Below are positions 8,898 to 17,556 of a stretch of DNA of 64,000 nt, piece after piece. The stretch covers positions 62,001 through 126,000 of the forward strand of contig NZ_JAVRHM010000008.1 of NCBI RefSeq assembly GCF_031846525.1. Reading direction: 5' to 3'. Every line of letters starts with the position of its first letter. Position 1 is the stretch's first letter. The DNA is from Autumnicola patrickiae (GTDB lineage: Bacteria; Bacteroidota; Bacteroidia; Flavobacteriales; Flavobacteriaceae). The translations under genes and the position numbers were made by a program. Under the pieces are notes generated by a model, which worked only from the letters and a program-made list of their open reading frames with translations, did no database searches and was not told the DNA's origin.

Positions 8898-9872
8898 ATG
8901 GAACAAAACGGATTTTTTGTTATCTCTTTAGATTTTGAATTACTTTGGGGAATTTTTGATAAAGTAGACTACAAAAGGAAAAACTTATATTTTGAAAACA
9001 CGAGATTTGTAATTCCCAAAATTCTTGATTTGTTCAAGGAATACAACATACATTGCACGTGGGCTACAGTGGGGATGCTCTTCAACTTTAACTGGGAGGA
9101 ATGGAATTACAATATTCCTGAAACAATTCCAGAATATAGTAATCGCTCCTTATCTGCATATAACTATGGGAAATCTATTAATTCTGCTGAAACTGAATTC
9201 TACTGTTTTGCCAAAGAAATCATCCAAAAAATAAATGCTGCTCCCAACCAGGAAATTGGCACACACACTTATTCCCATTACTACTGCCTGGAACAGGGAC
9301 AAGACCTTGAATCGTTTGAATCCGACCTCAAAAAGGCCATTGAACTTGCGAAAGAGATGAACATTGAATTAAAATCCCTTGTTTTTCCCAGGAACCAGTT
9401 CAACAGTGATTATTTAAAAGTTTGTAAAAGGTTGGGAATAGAAAATGTACGGTCAAATCCTGAAGATTGGTACTGGAAGGATACGCAGCAAGATTTCCTA
9501 AAGAATAGAATCTTTAGGACTGGTGATGCATATATTGGCCCAAAAAATAAATCTTATGCCTTAGATTCTTTAATAATTGATAAAGAAAAACCACTAGCCC
9601 AAAAAGCTAGCAGACTGTTAAGACCCTATTCATCCAATAAGTTTTTAAATAATTTAAAACTCCGGCGGATAATATCAGAGATGACCTATGCTGCCCGTAA
9701 TAATGAGATTTACCATTTGTGGTGGCATCCGCACAACTTTGGAAATAATCCTAAAGAGAATTTGCAGGATCTAAAAATAATTTTTGAACATTTTAAAAGT
9801 TGCCAAAAAGATTATAATTTCAATTCGCTTAATATGGCTGAGGTAAACAATCAAATTTCAAGAAAGACTTAA
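8898..9872 (+). CDS. Polysaccharide deacetylase-like protein
   Basis: A 324-residue protein with a CE4-like fold. FFVISLDFELLWG at residues 5-18 corresponds to motif 1, with Asp-Glu in place of the usual Asp-Asp. IGTHTYSHYYC near residue 118 is motif 2 with the metal-binding histidines, and SLVFPRNQ near 157 resembles motif 3. WWHPHNFG near residue 275 supplies the late conserved His. It differs clearly from the deacetylase at 394-1257. No signal peptide is visible. It is preceded by its own possible promoter and followed by 114 bp without a gene. Confidence 0.8.
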   Translation: MEQNGFFVISLDFELLWGIFDKVDYKRKNLYFENTRFVIPKILDLFKEYNIHCTWATVGMLFNFNWEEWNYNIPETIPEYSNRSLSAYNYGKSINSAETEFYCFAKEIIQKINAAPNQEIGTHTYSHYYCLEQGQDLESFESDLKKAIELAKEMNIELKSLVFPRNQFNSDYLKVCKRLGIENVRSNPEDWYWKDTQQDFLKNRIFRTGDAYIGPKNKSYALDSLIIDKEKPLAQKASRLLRPYSSNKFLNNLKLRRIISEMTYAARNNEIYHLWWHPHNFGNNPKENLQDLKIIFEHFKSCQKDYNFNSLNMAEVNNQISRKT

Positions 9873-9986
9873 AAAATACGATAATAATTATCCATCATCA
9901 ACTTCAAATCAGTCTAAATTTTCTGGAGTACAAGGATATATTATAAATTGTTTTCATCTTTTTTGTCATTGGTTCTTTAACATGTA

Positions 9987-11861
9987 ATGACGCACTTTAA
10001 ATATAAATTCTCAAGTCCAATTGGTATTTGTATTTTTGGATATACAAGATTTACTATGGCAACCAAATTCCGAATCCAGAAATTCTTTCGCTATTTTAAC
10101 TATTTCTATGAATACTTGAAATTCAGAATATTTATTGCCATTTCATTAAGTTTATTGGTAGGGCTTCTAGACGGAATAGGGATCGCTCTGTTTATTCCGC
10201 TTTTCAAGATGATCTCCTCAGAAGGAAATGTTATTAATAATATTGATGGCGGTTCAGACTCAGAATTTGTAAGTTCTGTTATAGTAGATACGCTTGGGAT
10301 TACTCCTTCTCTAGGCAGTCTGTTTTTTTTAATATTTATATTTTTTAGTCTTAAAGGTGTAGCTAAGTATTTTGAAGCCTATATGCGAATCATTTACCAA
10401 CAATTTTTTATGAGAAAGATTAGAATTTCTAATATTGAATTATTCGGAAATTTTAGCTTTAATGCTTTTTTAAAAGCAGATACAGGAAGAATCCAAAATA
10501 CATTTAGTGGAGAGGTACAGCGGGTAAATGGTGCATACAAGTTTTATATAAAAACCATCCAGACAGGAGCACTAGTAATTGTATATATATTTCTAGCTTT
10601 AGCAGCTGATTGGAAATTTACACTGTTGGTAATTGTTGGTTCTTTCTTTTTAAATTTTATTTTCCGCAGATTGTATAAACGAACAAAATTTTTTTCTCGT
10701 CAATTTACTTCAGAGTCCCATATTTTTCAGAATTTGTTAGTTCAGACTGTACATTTTTTTCAATACCTAAAAGCTACAGGACTAATGAGTCTTTATAATC
10801 TTAAGCTTAAAAAAAATATTTTAAAAGTAGAATCTGTTCAGAAAAAGATGGGAATGATTGATTCCATTTTGGTCGGACTCCGCGAGCCCTTAACAATTTT
10901 AGTGATATTTGCAGCCATTTTTATTAATATTTATTTATTTAATGAAGATTTGGGTAATATCTTATTAAGTCTTTTATTACTATACAGGGGAATAACCTTT
11001 TTTATTAGCATGCAGGAGCAATGGAATTCTTTTCTTTCTGCTTCTGGATCTCTGGACAATATGAGGATATTTACAGCAGAGTTGAAAACAAACAAAGAAC
11101 AGAGTGGTAATAAAGTAATTGAGTCTTTTTCAAATTCTTTAACCTTGAGAAACCTATCGTTTGGGTTCAACTTAAAAGAACCCATTCTTAAAAATATTAA
11201 TTTGAAAATCCATAAAAATGAAACTGTAGCCATAGTCGGAGAAAGTGGTGCGGGGAAATCTACTTTAATGAACATTTTATCTGGTTTAATAAAGCCAATA
11301 AAAGGAGATTATGAAATAGACGGTATAAATATAAATGAAGTGCATCTTAGCAGTTTTAGACATCGTATAGGCTATATTGTGCAGGATGTAGCAATTTTTA
11401 ATGACACTATTTATAATAATATTACTTTCTGGGCACCAAAAACTGAAGAGAATTTAAAAAAATTTCGGTTGGCAGCAGAAAAAGCTGCTGTTTTAAATTT
11501 CATAATGGACTTGCCTCAACAAGAAGAAAGTGTTTTAGGGTCAAACGGTATAAATATAAGCGGAGGACAAAAACAACGTCTCTCCATTGCGCGCGAGCTT
11601 TATAAGGATATTGATTTTTTATTTATGGATGAAGCAACATCTGCATTAGATGGTGAAACTGAAGCTGTTGTGCAGCAGAATATTAAGGACTTAAAGGGTG
11701 AATATACTATTATTATAATAGCTCATCGTCTGGCGACAGTGAGAGATGCAGACAGAATATTTTTGATGGATTCGGGAAATATTCTTGCTCATGGTTCATT
11801 TCAGGAACTATATAGAAATTCAGAAGAATTTCGCGCAATGGTAGCGCTTCAAAATCTTTAA
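9987..11861 (+). CDS. ABC exporter, membrane and ATPase domains fused (lipid-linked glycan flippase type)
   Basis: A 624-residue half-transporter that should act as a homodimer. Six transmembrane helices occupy about residues 40-340. The ATPase domain has Walker A GESGAGKST (~418), signature ISGGQKQR (~524), Walker B FLFMDEATSALD (~545) and an AHR switch histidine. This layout is that of MsbA and of PglK, which flips lipid-linked oligosaccharide. With PglC/D/E/F homologues downstream, PglK-like flipping is a reasonable inference. The start at 9987 is uncertain: an ATG at 10056 (MATKFRIQ) lies closer to the first conserved region. The next gene begins 7 bp downstream. Confidence 0.88.
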   Translation: MTHFKYKFSSPIGICIFGYTRFTMATKFRIQKFFRYFNYFYEYLKFRIFIAISLSLLVGLLDGIGIALFIPLFKMISSEGNVINNIDGGSDSEFVSSVIVDTLGITPSLGSLFFLIFIFFSLKGVAKYFEAYMRIIYQQFFMRKIRISNIELFGNFSFNAFLKADTGRIQNTFSGEVQRVNGAYKFYIKTIQTGALVIVYIFLALAADWKFTLLVIVGSFFLNFIFRRLYKRTKFFSRQFTSESHIFQNLLVQTVHFFQYLKATGLMSLYNLKLKKNILKVESVQKKMGMIDSILVGLREPLTILVIFAAIFINIYLFNEDLGNILLSLLLLYRGITFFISMQEQWNSFLSASGSLDNMRIFTAELKTNKEQSGNKVIESFSNSLTLRNLSFGFNLKEPILKNINLKIHKNETVAIVGESGAGKSTLMNILSGLIKPIKGDYEIDGININEVHLSSFRHRIGYIVQDVAIFNDTIYNNITFWAPKTEENLKKFRLAAEKAAVLNFIMDLPQQEESVLGSNGINISGGQKQRLSIARELYKDIDFLFMDEATSALDGETEAVVQQNIKDLKGEYTIIIIAHRLATVRDADRIFLMDSGNILAHGSFQELYRNSEEFRAMVALQNL

Positions 11862-11868
11862 AATTAAA

Positions 11869-12789
11869 ATGGTCAACCAGGATTTTGCAGCCTTTGTTAT
11901 CACTTATGAGCGGACTGAAATTTTGCTCAGAACTATAAAGATTATTAGGAACCAAAGTTCCCCCCCTGCCTATCTGTTAATTGTAGATAATAGTACCACC
12001 AATTTAACAGAAGAAGCTCTTAAGCCTTTAATTTCTCCGGAACTAGATTATTTAAGGATAGGTTATAACAGCGGGCCTGCAGGAGGGGCGAAAATAGGCC
12101 TGCAGCATATAACTGAGCTGGGGTTTAAGTGGGTATACTGGGGAGACGATAATGATCCTCCCCGGGATTTGGAAGTTTTTAGAGAAATGCTTAAGTCCAT
12201 CAAGGAGATAGAGAATTCTGGTGTTAAGTTGGGAATATTTGGAGGCAAAGGAGGTACTTTTAATAAATATTCCGGACGAGTTAAAGCATTGACGAATGAA
12301 AAGTTAAAGAAGGAACGGTACGCAGAAGCAGACTTTGTACCTGGAGGACATACGCTAATAGTGAATACAGAGGTGGTCCGAAAAGGAATACTTCCGAATG
12401 AAAAATTATTTTTTGGTTTTGAAGATCTTGATTTTTCTATTAAGGTAAAACAATTAGGTTTTGCTATTTTAGTACATTCCGAATCCTGGCTAAGAGTAAG
12501 ATATAAATATGATAATTCAGCGAATAATTACAGGTGGCGCGATAGCTCCTTCGGAAAAAACTCAGAATTACTGGTGCGAGAATTTTATAGTACAAGAAGT
12601 CTTCTCGATATATTTTATAAGAATAATTTCTATTTCGCCTTTGGTTTTTTGCTTTTTAAATCTATTGGGAAAATGATTTTAGGTTTCAGACATGGGTTGG
12701 ATTATGGAAAAAGGATGTTAGGCGTTCAGTCCGCAGCAATAAGCTCTTTCTTAAGGAGTGATTTTAAAAAGCAACAGGATCCATTTTAA
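11869..12789 (+). CDS. GT2 family glycosyltransferase
   Basis: A 306-residue GT-A enzyme. AFVITYERTEILLRTI and LLIVDNS form the nucleotide-binding start of the family. VYWGDDNDPP carries the DxD-like metal site, and FFGFEDLDFSIKVKQLG is the ED(x)D acceptor/base region. The NSGPAGGAKIGL stretch is typical of the galactofuranosyl/rhamnosyl subgroup, although the sugar is not certain. It has no transmembrane domain strong enough for polymerisation. It sits 7 bp after the flippase gene and 42 bp before the aldolase-like gene. Confidence 0.87.
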   Translation: MVNQDFAAFVITYERTEILLRTIKIIRNQSSPPAYLLIVDNSTTNLTEEALKPLISPELDYLRIGYNSGPAGGAKIGLQHITELGFKWVYWGDDNDPPRDLEVFREMLKSIKEIENSGVKLGIFGGKGGTFNKYSGRVKALTNEKLKKERYAEADFVPGGHTLIVNTEVVRKGILPNEKLFFGFEDLDFSIKVKQLGFAILVHSESWLRVRYKYDNSANNYRWRDSSFGKNSELLVREFYSTRSLLDIFYKNNFYFAFGFLLFKSIGKMILGFRHGLDYGKRMLGVQSAAISSFLRSDFKKQQDPF

Positions 12790-12831
12790 GGCTAAAATTT
12801 GAAATTAATATCTTTATTGAAATAACCATTT

Positions 12832-14376
12832 ATGTTGAACAATGATCAGAAGAAGAATATTGCTTTTTTAGATTGCACCCTCCGCGACGGTGGGTACTAT
12901 ACCAATTGGGATTTTAATACTGGCTTATTGGATCACTACCTCGAAAAAACTAACAAATTACCCATAGATTATATTGAATTGGGGTATCGATCCAAGGTGA
13001 AAACAGAATATAGGGGAGCTTTTTACTATTCACCACAATTTCTTCTTAATTACTGTAAAAATAGAACGGACAAGAAATTAGCTATTATTCTAAACGAAAA
13101 GGAAGTTAATTTACAGGATCTGGACGAACTTTTAGATCCATGTAAAAATATAATTCAAATGGTGCGATTAGCTGTTGCGCCTTCCAATCTATCTAGAGTT
13201 GTGGATATAGCCGAAAATATTAAATCCCGTGGCTTTCTTGTTTCTGTAAACTTAATGTATGCCAGCAAGTGGGAGCAGAATTTATATTTAGAAGAAAGTT
13301 TTCGGCGCCTAAATTCTGTATTGGATTATTTCTATGTGGTTGATTCATATGGTAGCATGCATCCTTCTGAAGTGCAAGAGGTTTTTGAGAAGTTAAGAGG
13401 AGCAATGGATGTCAAATTAGGATTTCATGGACATAACAATATTGAAATGGCTCTTATTAATAGTCTTACCGCATTAGATTCAGGTGCAACAATTATAGAT
13501 GGAACGGTCTGTGGTATGGGAAGAGGTGCAGGAAATCTTAAAACTGAACTTTATCTAACTGTTTTACATAAAAAATATAACCTTAAAGTAGATTTCGATA
13601 TTTTAAATGATCTTAGTAATTCTTTTACTAATTTAAAAAAAAAATATGGTTGGGGTACAAATTTACCCTATATGGTATCGGGAGCTTACTCTTTACCGCA
13701 AAATGAGGTAATGGGGCAGGTAAAGAAACGGTTTTATTCTCTTAATTCTATAATTTCAGAAGTTCAGGATGTTGCTACTAATAAGGAAGATTTCAAATTT
13801 TCTGCACCAGCTAAGAAACTTGTAAATCAGTTTGTTCTGGTTGGTGGCGGTCAATCCCCGCAGAAATTTTACAGCTTTATTAGGGAATACTTAAAACAGA
13901 ATCCAGAAATGGGCATAATTCATTCCAGCTCTAAAAATCTTGAAGTCTTTAGAGATTTAAAAAATTTCCAAATTCACTGTATCGGTGGAATGGAAATGGA
14001 TAGATTAAAGAATAAATTATTTGTTGAGCAAATGGAAAACAGGATTTTCATTGTGTCACAGGAAAGATATTCTGCATTAAATTTTGCAGAAAAATTTAAA
14101 CAGAATATTCGGTTTTTACCTAAAGGGCATTATCAAACCAATTATACATTATCCACTACTGCCATGGCTATGGATATCGTGAACTATTATAAAGCAAAGA
14201 AAATTATGCTAATTGGGTATGATGGATACGATCAGAGTGCTACTAAAGAACAGCTAGAGCTATTTAATGAAAATCAATCTATTTTTGATTCTATTCAGGT
14301 AAATAAATTAAAAGTTTCCTCTCTTACCTCTACAAAGTATGATGTTAATACTAATTCTATATTTTCTTTGATTTAA
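12832..14376 (+). CDS. DRE-TIM aldolase-like protein with an extra C-terminal domain
   Basis: A 514-residue protein. Residues ~8-290 form an HMG-CoA-lyase/4-hydroxy-2-oxovalerate-aldolase type TIM barrel. FLDCTLRDGG at 12-21 carries the R18-D19 signature pair, and FHGHNN at 198-203 carries the metal-binding His-x-His. GMGRGAGNLKTE at 228-239 is the conserved late loop. Residues ~330-514 are an additional alpha/beta domain (FVLVGGGQSP, IIHSSSKNLE, IMLIGYDGYD) that I cannot assign. Members of the barrel family join or split alpha-keto acids with aldehydes. The three genes after it are a CMP-sugar synthetase, a HAD phosphatase and a GT29-type enzyme. That context suggests it makes a 2-keto sugar acid in place of a NeuB-type synthase. 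This role is inferred. Confidence 0.8.
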   Translation: MLNNDQKKNIAFLDCTLRDGGYYTNWDFNTGLLDHYLEKTNKLPIDYIELGYRSKVKTEYRGAFYYSPQFLLNYCKNRTDKKLAIILNEKEVNLQDLDELLDPCKNIIQMVRLAVAPSNLSRVVDIAENIKSRGFLVSVNLMYASKWEQNLYLEESFRRLNSVLDYFYVVDSYGSMHPSEVQEVFEKLRGAMDVKLGFHGHNNIEMALINSLTALDSGATIIDGTVCGMGRGAGNLKTELYLTVLHKKYNLKVDFDILNDLSNSFTNLKKKYGWGTNLPYMVSGAYSLPQNEVMGQVKKRFYSLNSIISEVQDVATNKEDFKFSAPAKKLVNQFVLVGGGQSPQKFYSFIREYLKQNPEMGIIHSSSKNLEVFRDLKNFQIHCIGGMEMDRLKNKLFVEQMENRIFIVSQERYSALNFAEKFKQNIRFLPKGHYQTNYTLSTTAMAMDIVNYYKAKKIMLIGYDGYDQSATKEQLELFNENQSIFDSIQVNKLKVSSLTSTKYDVNTNSIFSLI

Positions 14377-14377
14377 T

Positions 14378-15064
14378 ATGGGAGTATCAGTGTTTCTTCC
14401 GGTTAGGAGAGGGAGTGAAAGAGTGATTCGCAAAAATACCCGGAAATTTGCTGGGTTTGAAGGTGGGCTTTTAGAGTTAAAGTTACTTCAGCTAAAAAAA
14501 CTGGAAGGTATAGAAGAGATAATAGTATCTACTAATGATGAAAATTGCCAAAATATAGGTCTATCTTATCAAAAGGAGATTCAAAATTTAAAAGTTATAA
14601 AACGTCCTGAAAAATTGGGTAATTCGGCAACTAATTTAAAAGATTTAATTCAATACGCCGGAGAAGTTTCAAAATCAGAAGATATTCTGTGGACTCACGT
14701 AACTTCTCCATTCTGCGATTTACCTATTTATCAAAAGGCTGTTAAATTATTTAATGAAAACAGGAAACTTGGTTATGATTCATTAATTTCGGGCAGAGAC
14801 TACAAAGAATTTTTGTTCGACAAGTGTACGGGAGAAATCGTAAATAATCCTACTAATCTTGACTGGCCAAGAACGCAGGATTTAAGTGATTGGTTTGAAA
14901 TTAATAATGGAATATTTCTTACTACCAGGGCCAATTTTAAAAGAGGCAAACGAGTAGGAGCAAAACCATATTTAATGGAAATGGGTAAGATTAATTCTCT
15001 TGATGTAGATTATGAAGAGGATTTCTTTTTAGCAGAATTAATTTATGAAAGATTTTATAGATAA
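14378..15064 (+). CDS. CMP-sugar synthetase (acylneuraminate cytidylyltransferase family)
   Basis: A 228-residue nucleotidyltransferase. PVRRGSERVIRKN at 8-20 is the family's CTP-binding loop. EEIIVSTNDE follows, then WTHVTSPF, where the family has Q-x-T-S-P. Late LDVDYEEDFFLAE matches the D-x-D-x-x-E/D-D metal-binding end. Such enzymes activate 2-keto sugar acids (sialic, legionaminic, pseudaminic, Kdo) as CMP donors. No NeuB, NeuC or KdsA gene was seen in the window, so the actual keto acid is unknown. It starts one base after the aldolase-like gene and overlaps the HAD gene by 20 bp. Confidence 0.85.
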   Translation: MGVSVFLPVRRGSERVIRKNTRKFAGFEGGLLELKLLQLKKLEGIEEIIVSTNDENCQNIGLSYQKEIQNLKVIKRPEKLGNSATNLKDLIQYAGEVSKSEDILWTHVTSPFCDLPIYQKAVKLFNENRKLGYDSLISGRDYKEFLFDKCTGEIVNNPTNLDWPRTQDLSDWFEINNGIFLTTRANFKRGKRVGAKPYLMEMGKINSLDVDYEEDFFLAELIYERFYR

Positions 15065-15674
15065 AACAATTATTTTATGGGATTTCGATGGAGTGATTTT
15101 AGATTCTATGGAAATACGTGAAGAGGGATTTCGAGAGGTTCTTCAAACTTTTCCTAAAGAAGAGGTAGACTTATTATTGGATTATCACAAAAAAAATGGA
15201 GGCCTTTCCCGTTATGTAAAATTTAAATATTTTTTTGAAGAAATCAGAAAGGTCAAGGTGGAGCAAAAGGTTTTAGACCAATGTGCTGTTTCTTTTTCAG
15301 ATATCATGAAGAAAAAACTTACTTCACGAGAAAGGTTGAATGGAGAAGTTATAAACTTTATAATGGCTAATCGGAAGCGGCTTAAAATGCACATTGTTTC
15401 GGGTTCCGATGGAGATGAACTTCGCTATCTTTGCAGAAAATTAGGTATTTCTGATTTTTTCTTATCTATAGAAGGCTCACCAAAACCTAAAATAGAGCTG
15501 GTTGAAAATATTTTGTCAATAAACAAGTATCTAAAGAGAGAAACCTGCTTAATTGGAGATTCTATAAATGATCATGAGGCTGCAGAAGTGAATGATATTG
15601 ATTTTTTTGGGTATAATAACCTGGAACTGGAAAAAATAGCGAAATCTTATATTTATTCTTTTAATGAAATTTAA
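15045..15674 (+). CDS. HAD-superfamily phosphatase
   Basis: A 209-residue hydrolase of HAD subfamily I. Motif I is WDFDGVILDS (nucleophile D13, acid D15). Motif II is IVSGS (~118-121), motif III includes K147 in GSPKPK, and motif IV is GDSINDHEAA (171-180). A helical cap lies between motifs I and II. It would dephosphorylate a sugar phosphate. In ulosonic-acid pathways a HAD enzyme acts between synthase and CMP activation (as KdsC does), and its position between the CMP-synthetase and the GT29 gene fits that. It overlaps both neighbours (20 bp and 11 bp), showing tight co-translation. Confidence 0.88.
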   Translation: MKDFIDKTIILWDFDGVILDSMEIREEGFREVLQTFPKEEVDLLLDYHKKNGGLSRYVKFKYFFEEIRKVKVEQKVLDQCAVSFSDIMKKKLTSRERLNGEVINFIMANRKRLKMHIVSGSDGDELRYLCRKLGISDFFLSIEGSPKPKIELVENILSINKYLKRETCLIGDSINDHEAAEVNDIDFFGYNNLELEKIAKSYIYSFNEI

Positions 15675-16398
15675 ACGGAATATATCTGCGGGATTATTAA
15701 TGCTTGGTTCAACAGAAATATTTAATCCAAAAAAGGAGTACTACGGAAAAAGAGTTGCGATTGTAGGAGCTGCGGAATCTGCTTTTCAGCAACGTAATGG
15801 CTCCTTTATTGATGAGTTTGACATTGTGGTAAGGATTAATAAAGGAGCCCTTGTTTGGAGTAAAGAAAAAGCCCCTTTTATTGGGTCAAAATTTACATAT
15901 TTATATCATAGTTTCTACGAAAATGAATTTAGTGGTGGTGGGCATATTAATTGGCAATATTTCGATGAATTGGGAATTCAAAAAGTAATTAACCCTAATT
16001 TCACAGGCAAGGGTTTACAGGCGCACTTTAATTATTTTAAGAGGAATTTTCACAATAGAAGAACTTACGTATTAAAAAGAAAATCGTATAAAGAATTATC
16101 TACAGATTTTAAAAACTTTATTCCCACTGTAGGATTTTCTGCTTTATGCTCAGTTTTGCAGGCACAATGTGAGGAAGTTTTTATAACTGGCTTCACATTT
16201 TTTAAGACCCCTTATGCAGATGGATATAGACCTGGTTTAGAAAATATGGAAGACAATAAAGAACATTTAAAAACTCAGGGATTGCACAATCCAGATCTGG
16301 AATTTAAAAAATTTAAGGAAGTTTTTTATCAATCCCCCAGTAAAAAAATAGTTGTTGATAGAGCTTTATCCCTTCTAATGGAAACAGAAACCTTATGA
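15664..16398 (+). CDS. GT29-type (sialyltransferase-like) glycosyltransferase
   Basis: A 244-residue protein with the set of sialyl motifs. VAIVGAAES...DEFDIVVRIN at 31-59 matches motif L, and PTVGFSALCSV...EEVFITGFTFF at 154-180 matches motif S. H208-x4-E213 (HNPDLE) matches the very-small motif holding the catalytic His. Family GT29 uses CMP-activated ulosonic acids and is best known from eukaryotes; bacterial members are uncommon. The predicted CMP donor would come from the gene two places upstream. It lacks a membrane anchor, so it probably acts at the cytoplasmic face. The start overlaps the HAD gene by 11 bp, and the next gene overlaps by 4 bp (ATGA). Confidence 0.8.
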   Translation: MKFKRNISAGLLMLGSTEIFNPKKEYYGKRVAIVGAAESAFQQRNGSFIDEFDIVVRINKGALVWSKEKAPFIGSKFTYLYHSFYENEFSGGGHINWQYFDELGIQKVINPNFTGKGLQAHFNYFKRNFHNRRTYVLKRKSYKELSTDFKNFIPTVGFSALCSVLQAQCEEVFITGFTFFKTPYADGYRPGLENMEDNKEHLKTQGLHNPDLEFKKFKEVFYQSPSKKIVVDRALSLLMETETL

Positions 16399-17555
16399 AA
16401 CTCTTGTACTATAGTACATCTTTTTACGCCAGTCACGGAGGTAGTATACAATCAATTGAATTTTATAATAATCTTGATAATATAGAGCTTGTTGAAGAAA
16501 AGTATTTATTTCCACCGGAAAGGAACTTTAATGCCCGTAAAACATCTGACAGCCGAATCCGTAAATTCATAAAAGGAATAAGCCTTTTTCAAATTTTCTT
16601 ATTTTACAGGAGAAATAATTTTCACCTTAAAAAATTGAAGCAGAAAATTTCTGAAATAAGACCCGATAGCATTCTTTTTCAGATAGATTCAAATTTTCTC
16701 CAGATTAAAAGGATAAAGAAAGCATTTCCAAATCTTGTTGTCTGTACACAGATAAACGGTTCTCCTTTTGATGAACCGTTCAAAAATATTGCTTTTAAAG
16801 AATATTTTATAAAAAAACAAAAAGAAGCTTATGAAAAATCAGATTTAAATTTTTTTGTTTCTGAAATTTCAAGAAATAATATTATGCAGTCATCTTTTGA
16901 AATTTCTCGTGATATTGTAATACCTAATGGAGCCAATCTGGATAAATTTTTTCCGATAAAGGGGAAAGAACAATTAAAACAGAAGTTAGGCTATGATGTA
17001 AATAAATTTATACTCGGGTATGTTGGTACTTTAGATTTTCATAAAAAAATAGTAGATCTTGTTGAAGTATTTCATGAATTGACTGAAATCTATAAGGATT
17101 TACAGCTTGTAATTATAGGTGACGGACCTGCTCTTGATCAAATAATTAATCGAATAGAGGATTTAGAGTTGACTGATAATGTGATACTTAAAGGTTGGGT
17201 AAATCATAATGACATTAATGAGCACCTAAATTGTTTTAACCTTGCAATACACCATAGTGCCCAGACATACATGAATCCCCTTAAAATATTTGAATATCTG
17301 GCAGCTGGTTTACCTGTTCTTGCTCCTGATATCCCCTCAGTTCGCAGAATATTTCAAAATGAAATAGATTTATTAATTACCGGTGATAAAAAGAAGGATA
17401 TTAAAGATAATCTCGAAATGCTAATCCAAAACCCCCAAATGAGGGAGAGATTTTCGAGAAATAAAAATCTTAAAAGATCTTTGGAAAAAAATTATACATG
17501 GAAGCGATATGCTGAAAATATAATTATAAAGATCCAGCAAAAATTAAATCAATAA
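16395..17555 (+). CDS. GT4 glycosyltransferase
   Basis: A 386-residue GT-B enzyme. N-terminal YYSTSFYASHGGSIQS has the G-G-S acceptor loop. LGYVGTLDFHKKIVDLVE is the donor-domain opening, and MNPLKIFEYLAAGLPVLAPD is the donor-binding block, with K-x-F-E-Y-L-A-x-G-x-P instead of the E-G-x-x-x-x-x-E version seen in the other GT4 proteins here. It starts within the stop of the GT29-type gene (ATGA), so translation is coupled. The sugar it transfers is unknown. Confidence 0.9.
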   Translation: MKLLYYSTSFYASHGGSIQSIEFYNNLDNIELVEEKYLFPPERNFNARKTSDSRIRKFIKGISLFQIFLFYRRNNFHLKKLKQKISEIRPDSILFQIDSNFLQIKRIKKAFPNLVVCTQINGSPFDEPFKNIAFKEYFIKKQKEAYEKSDLNFFVSEISRNNIMQSSFEISRDIVIPNGANLDKFFPIKGKEQLKQKLGYDVNKFILGYVGTLDFHKKIVDLVEVFHELTEIYKDLQLVIIGDGPALDQIINRIEDLELTDNVILKGWVNHNDINEHLNCFNLAIHHSAQTYMNPLKIFEYLAAGLPVLAPDIPSVRRIFQNEIDLLITGDKKKDIKDNLEMLIQNPQMRERFSRNKNLKRSLEKNYTWKRYAENIIIKIQQKLNQ

Positions 17556-17556
17556 A

